A DNA stretch of 64,000 nucleotides from Selaginella moellendorffii (Eukaryota > Streptophyta > Lycopodiopsida > Selaginellales > Selaginellaceae): contig NW_003314308.1 in NCBI RefSeq assembly GCF_000143415.4, positions 819,769 to 883,768 on the forward strand. Direction: 5' to 3'. How positions within the stretch are numbered: position 1 is the first letter of the stretch; every line of letters starts with the position of its first letter. Below the pieces are notes generated by a model. It ran no database searches. It worked only from the letters and a program-made list of their open reading frames with translations, and was not told the DNA's origin. A program made the position numbers and the translations under genes. This document shows positions 35,601-47,735 of the stretch, in pieces.

Positions 35601-36747
35601 CTAGAAGACCAAGTACCTCTTGGCAACTCTATTAAGGTGCCAAGGTGAGATCACTAAGTGATCTTGTGGCTAAATAAGGACAAGGTCCTTGGTTGGCTAA
35701 GGAATGAAGTTCTTGGTTCAAAGTGTTGATTTAAACTATTGATAATGGTGTGGCTTGGTCAAGGTGACTAAGTGGGAAGGACACCTAAGGGAAATGAACT
35801 ACGACAATACAATGGTATTATGAGTTCAAAGTGGTCTCTAGGAAAGACCTATGGGAAGGTCACAAAGTTGGGCCAAGGAAGGGGCCCATAGCAAAAAATG
35901 CTAAAGAGACCTACTAAGGGTGAACACCCTCTGGACTTGGCAAAGTGGAGCTTTGCCATGGAACCAAAAGAATACCTCAAGGAGGGAGGTAGTGATCCTG
36001 TGTTGCTTGATGTAACAATCAATGGATAGGAGCAAAAGACTAGTGGCCAAGTTTGGGCCATGGAATTGAATGGGAGGAATCCAAATGGCAAAGTTAGCTA
36101 AGGAACACTAATGTGTTTGATGTTAACAGATTGCGGGAAAGGAAGTGGACTTCCAAAAATAGATTCCCAAGTGCTCCAATTTGGCGAAGTAAAAACTCCA
36201 AGTGAGGAGCGGCAAAGTAACCAAAGGATAGGGCCATAGACAGCCCTGGCACAAATGAGGATAATTGGAATGTAGTGCCAAGGGTGGCACAAAATAGAAA
36301 AAAGGATGATGGTGCCCTCAAGTAGAGAACTTCCTAGGATAGGGAAGTGGACTTGCACAATATGTGCAATGCAAGGTGTTGGAGACACCTAGGAAATTGA
36401 CTTCAAACAGTCAAAAGTAAATGTTCCAAAGTGCAAAGGTTATGTCGATGGAAACTGAGACTACCCAAGAAGTAGCGGGATTGAGATATAGACGGTGTCT
36501 CTAATAGGTTTAGCGAAAACTAAACCAATAAAAGGAGAGAACCACTACAAATGGTCTAATCAGTCTCTAAGTTGGAGAGAGTATCCTCTTTAGAGGATGG
36601 GCAAGGCATGGCAAGCTTTCAGTATCAAACCATTGACGAATATTGGCGAGGGGCCAAAGATGGAAATGGTAATACAAATTGGTATTACTTTATAAAATAG
36701 TTTATCGTTCAATGAGGACATCGAATTTCGTCGATGGGTGGTGGAGT
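32699..36747 (+). other. Internal region of the LARD-like element, no coding capacity
   Basis: Primer site at 32701. No gag, protease, reverse transcriptase or integrase pattern in any frame; short frames only. Confidence 0.7.
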
Positions 36748-38510
36748 TGTGAGACACAAGATCCCTAGACCCCAAAGTGGAGCCGGAAAGGGTGCTACGT
36801 GGTACTGGCCGAAGCGAAAGCCAAACGAGCGTAACACGTTTGGACTAAAAGCTCTGACTTGGAAGGTCGAGAGCAGGAGTGGAACTCCCAACAAAGTGCT
36901 CGAGGAGTGAGCACGAGGTGACCAATAAGCAAGGCTCCAAAAAGAGACCCAAAAAGGACCAACACATGACATGTGGAAGTGTCTGAGATGGATCCAAGAT
37001 GGACCCGAGATGGAGTCCGAGATGGACCCGAAGTGGAGTCTGAGATGGACCCGAAGTGGAGTCCGAGATGGAGTCCAAGATGGACCCGAGATGGAGTTCA
37101 AGATGGACCTGAGTTGGAGTCCGAGATGGACCCGAAGTGGAGTCCGAGATGGACCCGAGATGGAGTCCGAGATGGACCCGAGATGGAGTCCGAGATGGAC
37201 CTGAAGTGGAGTCCGAGATGGAGTCTGAGATGGACCCGAGATGGAGTCCGAGATGGACCCGAGATGGAGTCCTAGATGGACCCGAGATGGAGTCCTAGAT
37301 GGACCCGAGATGGAGTCCAAGATGGACCTGAGATGGAGTCCGGGATGGAGTCTGAGATGGACCCGAGATGGAGTCCGAGATGGAACCGAGACCGAGACGG
37401 AGTCCGAGTCCGAAACCGGGACTAAGACCGAGTTCGAGTCCGAGTTCAAGTCCAAGTCCGAGTCCGATTACTAATACAGGTAGTTGGGTGAAAGCCAAAA
37501 GCGATCGTCCCCCAGGGGGGGGGGGCTGCAGGGGGTTCCAAAAGTATAGTAGGGAGAGTGTGGGGGTTAGAGCCCAGTGGAACCAGTTTGGCCAGGAAAG
37601 GCCAGTTTGGCCCAGGAAAGGCAAGTTTGGCCCAGGAAGGCCATACCTAATGTTGGGTGATGAACGGACCACTAGGAAGTCCAAAACTAGAGTGAATACG
37701 GACTGACAAGCAGGGTAGCTTGGTGAAGTGTTCAAGAGCCAGCTCTAGTTCCCCCAAGAGATCGACTGGCTGATGCTTCCAGTCCAAGTGTGGGTGGCAC
37801 TATCTACTTGGATACCAGGCATGGCTCAACGGAACTTCGCTCTAAGCCCATGGCTAAAGCACCCAAAGGCGGAAGGCGGGGAGAGTACCCAGGAGGCCCG
37901 CGTAGGGCCACGGTGTTCCGAAATGTTGTCCTAAAGTCCTAGGCTATGGAAAGGAAGAGCAGTGATCCTTTGGTGTGGTGACCAATGACACAGTCATGTG
38001 GTGAGGAAGTCCCAGAGGACAGTGGGACTTGGTGGTCGGGCCTATGGGCCTTGATTCAGTGGCAATGTTGGTGAACACGGCCATGGACAGAAAAGGATCT
38101 TGGTGGGGACTGTTAAAGGGATATTGGGGAAGGTTATTCCCCATGTCTGCGGGCATCTTAAGGATGCTAAGGAGTGGACCTAGGATGGTCACTCATGGAC
38201 AGATGGCCCAGTCTTTGAGAGACGGGACTGCGTTGCAGGTGGTGTTGGACCACCGATGTGACCAAGGTGAATGGGCATGGCCTTAGTGTAACGGGCCAGT
38301 ATGTCAGTGGTACCTTGGGGTGTTGGTCATGGGATCGGACACGTGGAGCACTTGGACCAAGTGCAAAGGTTGAGTGGCGGGGATGCCATTCATGGGGCTA
38401 GCAAGCCCAAGTCCGAAATAGGACTTATGGAGGTTGTGAGTGAGACTCCTCCAAGTGGTCAGAGGTGTGGTTAAGTGACTAAAGTAGAATGGAAAAATTA
38501 GTCGCTTACA
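36748..38510 (+). repeat. 3' LTR of the LARD-like element
   Basis: Near-identical to the 5' LTR outside the minisatellite (36985-37390) and an extra stretch at about 37460-37620, which has a nine-G run and a CCAAAAGTATAGTAGGGAG word that is also found, reversed, in the other LTR families at 44215 and 46500. Confidence 0.85.
36985..37390. repeat. Minisatellite in the LTR, 23-bp dimer period
   Basis: Alternating 12-bp (ATGGAGTCCGAG) and 11-bp (ATGGACCCGAG) units, about 17 dimers here and about 10 at 31540-31790. The 23-bp period leaves all frames of one strand free of stops, which explains the long false frames. Confidence 0.85.
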
Positions 38511-39284
38511 CATGCATTGCTGCTCTGCCTAAATATCCATCCCGTGGAAGAAAATAATACATTTTCGCATCGCAATATGCTTGACACACAGGTGTTGCCC
38601 CACATTTATGACATCTAAACCTTGTAGCAACCTTATCACGCCTAGGGGGATTGATTGCTTAGCCTTCAAAAAAACACATATTTTTACTATGATTAGAAAT
38701 GCATTTCTCAGCGATACACTGAAGTTGTCCACCACAATGGACTATGGATACAGATCCATCGAAATAAGAGAAGTGGGTTGTCTTTACTCTGCACCAATTA
38801 TGTGGATCAAGATGTGTCTCCATACCCCTTTTCCTACTTGCTGAATTGGCCAGTGGAAACTCAAAGAATATATTCCCATTATAGGAAGAAGGAAGCTCCT
38901 CACTTCTTATGTACTTGAACTCCTCAATTCTAGCCATAATGATCGAGATTGCCGAAATGCATTATCCACTGTTTCAAAAATTGGTCCAAAAGGAATGCTC
39001 CTACTTGTCTGGGAAGCTATGTCAGGAAGCTCATCTTCTTCATTTTCGTCACTGGAGAGAATAACAACTTCATCCTTTACTCCTTGCACAGTTGGTTGTG
39101 AAGCTGATGCGCTCTCCTCTCCTCCCTTCAGAGATCTTGTAACTAAAATTTCCTGACCTGTACATCTATCAAGATCCCATTGAATCCCATTCTCTCCTAC
39201 ACCATTGTCGAGAAGAATGGATTTTTCTATTTGATTACCCTTATCCCGACATATATTCTCCAAACTAACTGATCTTGGCTTCAA
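38511..39284 (-). pseudogene. 5' part of the split zinc-finger/SWIM gene
   Basis: Two exons are likely. The first (38907-39284) has an acidic stretch VVILSSDENEEDE like a SUMO-interacting motif. The second runs from about 38937 down to the LTR element and carries CHKCGA and CQAYCDAKMYYFLPRDG, then AAMH; across the LTR element the frame goes on with GYHQH. Together these make the C-C-H-H pattern of a WRKY-GCM1 finger, whose usual end is HxGxHxHxI. An in-frame TAA lies at 38659-38661. The insertion falls between the cysteine and histidine halves of the finger. Confidence 0.65.
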
Positions 39285-39990
39285 CTTGAATTTTTTGCAG
39301 AGGAAGTTCTCTCCTATAACACTCTTAGAGAAAACAATTGGAAGCTCTTAATCGAACTTCAAGTAGAATTCTCTCATATCTTTTCCTTGCTCAAGCACTT
39401 AGAAAAAATCTGGGGAGAAATTGACAAGAAAGAACAAAGATATTCTTCTGTATTGTGAGCATTAACTAGCTGTGTCCTTGCAAGGACAAGTTAATTATTT
39501 TAACAAAATATACAACCGTTTAGAATCTAGAGAGATATGAGAATCTTAAAGATCCACCCATATTTATTGTATAATTGATTGTGAGAGGAATAATATTGTT
39601 GAAATGAATGTGGTTATGAGTGAGAAGCGCCAGTCAATCACAAAAGTTGTAACATTGATTGCTTGTTCTCCCTCTCATCTCCATACTCTCTTCCCTTCAA
39701 AAGAGTTTTATTCTTTTGTGACAAGTGAGAGAAAGTCAAGCTCGGAAAGGTTGGTTTGTGCATGGTTTTTTCTTGATTGAAGCATTGAAGCATTGAAGCA
39801 CATTGAAGTGTTAAATGATTGTGTCCATTGATTGCCATCAAAGAGAATGAAAATCATGACCATTGATTGTTGCGTCTATTGATTTTTAGGGTTTTACATC
39901 TAGGGTTTGAGTAGCAAAGGGCGAAAGAAAGCGTTTCAACTTAGCAATGTGCTTCAAGATGCTCCTCAAACAAGGTATGCTTCATTGAGA
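39285..39990. other. Intergenic or element flank, nothing recognised
   Basis: AT-rich, no supported gene. Confidence 0.35.
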
Positions 39991-40513
39991 AGGTCGGTTC
40001 CCATGCAAACCAACATCTTCTCACTTTCTTTCTTCCATGAGAAATTTTCTGTTTTCTCAACTTTTGTTTCTTCTTGAGGGATAGAGATGTCGATTCTTGT
40101 GCAAACCGACATCTCCTAGCATTCTATTTCATTTTCTGTTTAGTTTTTTGCTCATCTCTACTTCGTTTTTTTTATTTTTTTTCCTTGTTGAAAGGGTGGG
40201 AAAGATCGGTTCATGCGTGAACCGACATCTCCCCACCTTCAGTTTTTCTAGAAGTGAGTTTTCTTGGTTTTTTTCATATTTCTAGTGGTGAGATCTCTAT
40301 ATTTTAGAAAACATAGAGAGATAGAAATATCGGTTCTTATGTGAACCAACATCTTCAAGGGTTTATTTTTTAATTCATTGACTTGATGTGGCATTTCATG
40401 TGAAAATAAGAAGATGTCGGTTCTTGAACTGACCTCTTTTGTATTCTTGTTGTGTTTTTCCTTTTTCTTGAGAGGTAGGGTGAGGTTAGTTCGCATGCAA
40501 ACCAACCTCTCCC
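39991..40513. repeat. Cluster of six related imperfect palindromes
   Basis: Copies near 39991, 40085, 40203, 40325, 40411 and 40480 follow the pattern GATGTCGGTTC-N5/7-GAACCGACATC with changes; in the first, second and sixth the right arm reads AACC. They are 70-120 bp apart, with T-rich spacers that share TTTCTT and GAGAG words. Confidence 0.7.
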
Positions 40514-40795
40514 AATGACTTGTGTTTTTTTCCTTTTTATTTCTTATAGTTTACAATCTATTTTTCACATCTTTTACTTACAAACTTTTCTTGTGAGAGC
40601 AGATATAAATCAAGCTTGATTGCTTGGAACTTCCAACAAAGGACTTGAACTTAAAATGCCACAAGTTTTTTTTACATTACAAGTTAGATGTTATAATATT
40701 TTTGTTTTTTATTTTAGAGGAAGCGCCGAGGCCAGCCTCAATGGTCTTGGTCTCCAGGAAAAGGCAGCTGCCTTGATCACTGTGGGCTTGGCTAA

Positions 40796-43444
40796 TTGAG
40801 TGGAGATTCATCTCAAGTATCCAATGAAGTTTTTGTTAGTCATATTGGAGGCAATGATGAGCATAACAACAACGTGGATGTTGAGATGGACACTCAAATC
40901 GATGTTGGTGTTATTGAGATTATTGGTACTAGTGCTCTTGAGGCTGCAGCTACTGGTGGTAGGGTACTTGTGTCTGATGTTGGTGGTGGTGGCGTACTTG
41001 TGTCTGATGTTGGTGGTGGTGGGGGTGTTGTACCTTTGGTTGTTGAGGCTGCTCGTGACGAGGTAGATGAACCAGTTGAGGAGGTTATTGGTAGCGTTGT
41101 AGGTGGATCTACTGTAGAGGCTACTAGGGGCATGGTAGCTGCTCCTATTGCTCCTCAAGCTGGTGGTATAGGGGGAGCTAGTGGTGGTGAGGGATTATGC
41201 ATGCATGATTCTGACACCATCTTGAATGATCTTGTTCTAGGCATGATTATCCAAGCTCAAGAATGGACAGTTAATAAAGTATTATCGGAAATGGCATGGA
41301 ATGGCCTTCATTGATTTTTAGTTCCTTTGTGCCAGTTGGTTCAAAGCCATTGGGTGCACTTAGTTTACGACCTCAACATGGCTATCTACAACTCCTTTGC
41401 CGAGGTCAGGTTTGGTACCTTCATCGTTTCACCAACTTTCCCTAGAACCTGCCAGATAGAGTTAGTGACTATTGAACTTGAGGAAAATGGGATCCTATAT
41501 GGCTGCAAAAGTCTTGTGAGTTTGATGGATTTTTAGGACAACATGTGGAGACAGCAGGGTTCATCAGAAAAGTCTTTTGGGTGATCAATAGAAACCATAG
41601 GTGGCTGGCATTTTGGAAGTGCATTCAAGAGAAGTTCCGAGATGACGAAGAATGACACATTAGTGTTCTTGTCACACTTGTTGAACCAATGATTCGAGAG
41701 CACACTGTGAAGCTCAACATGGCATGCCATAAGATCAACATGTAAGAATTTATTTTTTGTAAACTTAGCCAATATCGTGTTTGTGCAGGCTAAACCAATT
41801 TGCGTTTCAAGCTCATATATTAGTACATGACATTGAGCACCTTTGGTTTATCGGCATACTCTCGCTAAAGGAGGTCCAAATGTTGTACAATCGTGAGGTA
41901 TTTGAAGCAATTCAAGTGAAGCTAATAACTAGGAAAGGCCAAGAATTGCAAATTTAGTACTAGCTACCACTTGATTTTTTAGTTGCTATCTGGGTGAAGG
42001 TAAATTAGTATTGAAGTATGTATCAACTTACATAATGTTTCTTGCAGCCCATAATCAAAGGAGAAAGATCCTCATTCTTTAAAAATGCTTGAGGGAACTG
42101 TAAGCTCCTGAGTTTGGACTTCCCGGAAGGTCACTCAGCCCAGTACTATTCAAACCCAAGGACGTTTAACCCCAAATATCCCAAGACCCTTAACCGATTA
42201 GAAAAGGGGGTGCACTTTTGTTCATGGGCCCTTTCCCTCTATATTTGAACCCCTATGGATCGTCTCTCGAGTTGTTCCCTTTGGTTGCTTACAATCCACC
42301 ATGCTTCCCTGCAAGTTCACACCCTCGTGAATGGAAGCTGAGAGCCGCAACTCTCCTGAGAGCCCTGCTCTTTTGACACCCTACCCCTCGGGTCGAGCCC
42401 AGTGGGAGCAAATTGGACCAGCCAGATGTCAATCAACCTGTGGTGTGATTCCTTAGCCAACCAACAGAGTCGGACTCAAGACCTCTATGATACCAAATGT
42501 AAGCTCCTGAGTTTGGACTTCCCGGGAAGTCCAAATTCAGGAGCTTACAAGAACAAGCAGCAAAGGAGATGGAGTGGCATGCGATTGAGCAGTGAATTTT
42601 GAATACGAAGAGAACAAAGGTGAAAAAGTTGCTCTTGATTGCAGATATACGACGGGCTTTCACGTGGTGGGACAAGTTCAGCTGAGTTAAGGAACCAACC
42701 AGGACACCCATTTCTTGCGAGGTGTATGGTTTACAGATATTTTCTCAATTCTCATTTATATATTGGTATTTATATTTTTGTTTTACTTTGTAGATATTTA
42801 AAATATTGCCCCGGCGCACCAGTATACACAACTAGTGTTTTGCAGAAGCTCTTAACTAGAGGTAAGAAGCTTGGGATGTATGAGCTAGAGTTTTACTATC
42901 CTTGTACACATGAAAGGGAGCTATACCCATGGTACCTTGAACTCGTGGAGCAGATGCCAACATCGGACTTCGAGCTAGATCTCTACCTTGAATGTCATCT
43001 AAGTTCACTTGAAAATTAGCATTTAGTTAGGGAATATTAACCTTGAGTTATATTCTTATTTTCTAAAGGCTCTTTTTGATTGTGATAACGACGTTGTTGA
43101 AGTTCAACAACTAAACCCAAGAGTCCACACTCAGGAAACCATTTAGGAGATGCCAAATCCAAATACCGTTGAACTAGAGGAAACTGTATAGAAAGTTCCA
43201 GCACAAGAGATTCTAGTACCTGCTCCTCGCAACCCCCGAGGGGGCCATCGTGAAGCCTTTCATGAGAGTAAGGACTTTGATTTGGAACATTCTTTTATTC
43301 ATTTTTGACTTCACTTTTTTTTTTATAGATGTTGCAGAGAGCAGCCATCAGTCTTCTCGGCGGACTAAGACATTCTTCCCATCCCTCCCTATGGCTATAG
43401 ATGACAACCTGGAAGAGCTCTCCTCTGCAGCTATGCATAAATAG
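40796..43444 (+). pseudogene. Broken unrecognised gene, probably element-derived
   Basis: Plus-strand coding-like pieces: 40796-41314 (172 residues with a Gly/Val-rich repeat, LVSDVGGGG twice), 41327-41536, about 41540-41740 (RKVFWVINRNHRWLAFW), then CLREQ-AAKEMEWHAIEQ split by the small element at 42099-42549, 42639-43019 and 43250-43444. Several in-frame stops separate them. I do not recognise the family. The palindrome cluster just upstream suggests a decayed DNA transposon. Confidence 0.35.
42099..42549. mobile_element. 451-bp terminal-repeat element (TRIM- or MITE-like) with TSD
   Basis: Starts TGTAAGCTCCTGAG and ends with the inverted form (CAGGAGCTTACA); the 26-bp ends match at 25 positions when reversed. 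The flanks are GGAAC (42094-42098) and AGAAC (42550-42554), one mismatch. The right end is itself a 52-bp palindrome (42498-42549), so the left-end sequence occurs again at 42498, directly beside TGATACCAAA, a reversed tRNA-Met primer site. It splits a coding-like frame that continues across it (CLREQ / AAKEMEW). Confidence 0.7.
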
Positions 43445-43499
43445 GTTCGTAAGCATGAATTTTATCTCCAACTTTTAGTTCTAATAATTGATTTTCAGG

Positions 43500-45010
43500 T
43501 TCACCTTCTTGTAAGCCACAAATTTTTCCTTTCCAATTTGCTAGTTTACCTCATCTATCCGACCAACACTGCCTTGGCTTATGCTAAGTTCCCTCGCCAA
43601 GGTTCCCACCTATTGTACCAGCTCCTACTTGGTCCTACTTGGTTTTAGCTACTCACTACACGAGCAACGGAGCGTTAGCCATCCATCCACGAATTCCCAA
43701 ATCTCTCCCAATCCCCCTCCCCGGGTTAGACTGGATTTAAGGTTCGGCTACACTCCCCACAGGCACAAGCAGCCAAGCATACCAAGCCTCCAGGTTCCTA
43801 ACACCCCTTGGTACAACAAGACTTGATCATGGGACCCTCTAAATCCCAAGCTTTGGGTGCAACACTTGCTTCGGGACATTGGGGCGAAACACCGGGGCCT
43901 AATAGCCCGGTATGGGTACCTCTACCCCCCCACTTCCATCCCGAAGGGAAGGCCCAAGCCCCTAGGAAGGGCGAGGACCGATGAGCCACAAGGTACTCAA
44001 GCGGGGCACCACTCCACATGAGCCGGGAGCACCACAATCGGTTTCCCTTTCGGGAGTGGGAGCTGCTCTTGAGCACTTCCCTGGGTGGCCCCTCTAGCAC
44101 CACCCAAGCCCATGCTCACTCCCACCCAAGGCCCCTCGACCCCAGTCTCAACCTCAAGTCAGTTTGGAAGCACCACTGGAGAGTTCCTTCAAGACTGGTT
44201 CCTAGACCTCACTATCCCTACTATACTTTTGGAACCCCCTGCAGCCCCCTCCCCCCTCCCCTGGGAGATGCATGCTTTGGGCTTTCACCCCTTGACCCGT
44301 ATTAGTATTCGGACTCGGTCTCAGACTCGATCTCGGACTCGATCTTGGACCTGACTTCAGACCCGATTTCAGACTAGGTTTCGGACTCAATCTCAGACTC
44401 GATCTCGGACCCGATCTCAGACTTGACTTCGGACTCGACCTCGGACTTGGTCTCGGACCCGATTTGGATCTTGGACTCTGTCTTGAACTCAGTCTCGAAC
44501 TTGGTCTCGAACTCGGTCTCCGATTCAACCTCGGACTCGATCTCAGACCCGATCTCGGACTTGACTTCGGACTCGACCTCGGACTTGGTCTCGGACCTGA
44601 TTTGGATCTTGGACTCTGTCTTGAACTCAGTCTCGAACTTGGTCTCGAACTCAGTCTCCGATTCGACCTCGGACTCGATCCCGGACTCTATCTCGAACTT
44701 GGTCTTAGAATCCTACGACTTGTTGACGATGTCTCCGGGGGCATCCCCCCACTTAGCGATGTGCCTAAATTAGCCTCCCTGGCCAAGAGCCCATGACAAT
44801 AGAATATAGGTGTCCTTATACCCCTCACCTCACCATGCCCTAGTATGGGGTCGGGACTTGAACCCAGCCTTGCTTTATTAGGGGGTTGGGACTCAAACCC
44901 AACCTCCATAGAATACGTCTACGAATTCGACATCCCCGCGGGGAGTTGGGCGTAATGCCCTATGCCTAGTCGACCTAGCTAACCCATGCTAATTAGCTTA
45001 CCTTCGGCGC
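43500..45010 (-). repeat. Probable 3' LTR region of gypsy A
   Basis: Lies just beyond the 3' end of the gypsy A pol frame (minus orientation). Has the LTR-type word CTATCCCTACTATACTTTTGGAACCCCC (at 44212-44239) shared with other LTRs here, and a long 12-bp-period minisatellite. I could not fix the LTR ends. Confidence 0.5.
44308..44712. repeat. 12-bp minisatellite with 138-bp higher-order repeat
   Basis: Units like GACTCGATCTCG; a longer block beginning GACTTGACTTCGGACTCGAC at 44420 recurs at 44558. Related in wording (GAGTCCGAGAT on the other strand) to the minisatellite in the LARD-like LTRs. Confidence 0.75.
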
Positions 45011-45039
45011 GCCTTCAGGTCCCAACATATGCCACTACT

Positions 45040-46235
45040 CAACTTCACAAATTGATACTTTAATTGAACTTTGCATAAGTACATAGAGTTTTGCTTTGCA
45101 GAAAGTCCTCCACTAGATCTCGCGCGTTCGCTAGGTTCTCCTCCGGTTCCCATGTTGCTTCGTAGTGTGGAAATCTTTTCCACTTCACATGGAACTCTCT
45201 CACCTCGCGTCCTTGTCACTTGCTCTTGAGCGCATTGAGGATGGCCTCGACTTCGTATTCCTCTTCCCCTTGGATAACTTTAGGTAAAGGTCTTACTTGG
45301 TCCTTGCGAAGCGGATCCTCAAAGTACAGCTTGAGTAAGTTCACGTGGAACATTGGGTGCATCTTCCCCATCTCTCGAGGAAGTCGGAGACGGTAAGCCA
45401 CTTTACCGATCCGTGCCTCAATCTTGTAAGGCCCCGCGAACCTGCTTAAAGAACTCAAGATTAATTCATTTACAGGAATATATGCATTTTTACCTTTGGG
45501 TCAACTTTCGGCTGATCCCACTTGGTAGCCTGAGGTTCTTGGTGTTCAACCACACCTTCTCCCCAGCTTGGAACTCTATATCCCGGCACTTCTGGTTTGT
45601 GTACTTGGTTTGTCTTTGTTGAGTCCGTTCCAAGGAATCCCTCACTAGATTCCAAATGTTGAGTCTTTCCGCTGTGAATGCCTCCACTGCAGGTAACTCT
45701 CCATGATACTCGGCCATGCCGAGTTCCATAGGACCTTCAATAGCTCGCCCATTGATGACTTCCCATGGACTCACCCCGATACTCGAATGTAGTGAGTTGT
45801 TATAACACATTTCCGCAAGTCCCAAATGACTTACCCAATCGGTCTAGTCTCATGAGACATAGCATCGCAAATAATCCTCCAGCTGCCTATTCACCCTTTT
45901 CGTTTGTCCGTTTGTCAAGAAGTGTTAGTGCCATCAAACTTGACTTAATACCCCATACCTGTCTGTGGGTGATAGGCTGTGCTGAATTTCAACTTGGTGC
46001 GATACTGTTCTAGGAGAGTTCTCCAGAACCTACTAGTGAAGATCTTATCTCGATCTGAGATGATCTCTTCTGGCCTTCCCCGCACTCGAACCACTTGTTC
46101 AAAGAACAGCTTCGCCACACTTTCCGCATCCACTTCTGTTGTGGTGGGTATGAAGTGTGCCATCTTCGAAAATCGGTCTACCACCACGAATATCGTATCG
46201 AACCCCTCGCTTGGGGGGAGTCCCGTGATGAAGTC
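45040..46235 (-). pseudogene. Gypsy A: integrase C-terminal part and chromodomain
   Basis: The minus strand reads DFITGLPP, VVVDRFSKMAHFIPT and EEIISDRDKIF (integrase core with the second Asp), YHPQT, then, after stops, EMCYNNSLHSS, GEKVWLNTKNL and FAGPYKIEARIGKVAYRL, and a chromodomain (EEEYEVEAIL through WEPEENLANARDLVEDF). Several stops and shifts make it non-functional. It is the end of a chromovirus (Ty3/gypsy) whose start lies near or beyond the right edge. The sequence stops abruptly at 46235, where gypsy B's LTR begins. Confidence 0.85.
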
Positions 46236-46237
46236 GT

Positions 46238-47125
46238 TGCGCTACGAAAGGAGGGTCCGGTACAATCCCACAAGCACCAGCTCCCCGTATCCAGCACCTA
46301 CATGCAAAATGGTGTTAGATGGAGTTTGGCACAATTTTGGCATACCGGTGGCTTAACGCGAGGAGGAGGGTACCCCACCGACTAGAGCAGCGTGGAGCTT
46401 GGGCTTAGACCCAAGCCGGACGCAGAACAAGGAGCATCACAGCCCAGTGGAAGCCAAACTAATGTCTCAAGTGGTCGGACATACATTCCAACCACTATCC
46501 CTACTATACATTTGGAACCCCCCATAGCCCCCCCCCCCCCCTTGAGGGACACACGCTTTGGGCTTTCACCCCAAGCCTCCCTTAGTACCAGGAGTTAATC
46601 TTTGGGACAAGTTTAAAACTTACTAAATATAGAATGGTGCTAGATTGCGAATTTGGGCATAGGACGAACACCATTGTGTTCAAGCCAATGTCTACATTCC
46701 GTAGATATGCCGAATAAGCGAATCTAGACACTTTCCATAAACAGCATTTGGGCCGAAATGAGACTAACACAAAGGGCATGATAGCGAGGGTGTTTGGCAG
46801 ACATGGTAAGCTATCATCTAGCGATATTGAGGGACTAGTCTCAATACGCGGGGGTTGCGGGGGTTCTTAATACTAGCAAGTGCAAGCCAAAGATAGGAGT
46901 TTCTCAAACCAGGCCGAGTATGCTCAGCAAGAAACACATAGGGTTCCTACCTTATGTTTATCCGATTTAAGTACATAGTCATTGACCAGTTTCTCAACTA
47001 GCTCAAGTGGAAACAATAAAGGGAACCAACTGTACCGACCTTCTGCTGTCATGGCAGTAAGGAAAGAGTGTCCGTAAGGACTAGCCGACAAGTATCTTTC
47101 GATACCTGACGTCACATTCGCGACA
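46238..47125 (-). repeat. 3' LTR of gypsy B
   Basis: On the minus strand it starts TGTCGCGAATG, directly after the polypurine tract GAAGGGGGGAGAG. The other end is next to the broken gypsy A integrase. About 888 bp; similar to 29266-30180. Confidence 0.75.
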
Positions 47126-47735
47126 CTCTCCCCCCCTTCGGGAAGATCGACGTCCTCGTCGATGCATACCCGAGTCTAGCAAACTGTCAAGGAAACAACT
47201 TCAAAAGTTAACAGAAAGCATACTATATGGGAAACACACTGACTTGAATGAGTTATGGAACGACCTCTCCTTTATGTCTAAAGACGTTAATACTCAGACA
47301 CCCTCCGGCCGTTGCCGACAAGGAAATGACGAACGGAGTTAGTCACCCTTGCTGCTCCAAATACCACTCGGCTTACAAAGGAATGATACATCCCTGCTCA
47401 CAGGAACATAGGGAGAAGGCCAAAGGCCCAACTGCCCCTGAGCAAGAAATCAACTCCGTTGGGAAGATTTAGACAATTATTATAAACTGGCAGAGTAAGT
47501 TGTTTACACGACCACGCCCCTTTTCAAAAATGAGTCATCGAGAGAGAGGCGGGGACTTATGATCAGTCTATAATAGTTATCCCCATGGTTATGGATTGGA
47601 CCCATGCACCGAAGTGCCGAAGTCAACCTACCAAAACTGACCCAAGTACGAATGAATGAGAGAAATGACACTTTGATTGATAGAAATATATTACTTTATT
47701 GATTTGCAAGATTTATTACAAGGTTTTTACAAAAA
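47126..47735 (-). other. Gypsy B 3' untranslated internal region
   Basis: Between the chromodomain end and the polypurine tract; no coding sequence seen. Confidence 0.5.

Larger units (their letters stand above)
31297..38510 (+). mobile_element. Non-coding LTR retrotransposon (LARD-like), complete with TSD
   Basis: The LTRs 31297-32698 (1402 bp) and 36748-38510 (1763 bp) both start TGTGAGACACAAGATCCC and end GCTTACA. Next to the 5' LTR lies TTGGTATCAGAGC (32701-32713), the initiator-Met tRNA primer site. Before the 3' LTR is a G-rich tract (GGGTGGTGGAG). The flanks are CATGT (31292-31296) and CATGC (38511-38515), a likely 5-bp duplication with one change. The internal 4 kb has no gag or pol frame, as in large retrotransposon derivatives. 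The 361-bp length difference between LTRs comes mostly from a longer minisatellite and an extra segment near 37460-37620. The element interrupts the zinc-finger/SWIM gene. Confidence 0.9.

Noticed and set aside
40097-40285. CRISPR-like spaced repeats at 39991-40513
   Set aside because: Repeats are imperfect palindromes of varying length with related, not unique, spacers, in plant DNA; not a CRISPR array.
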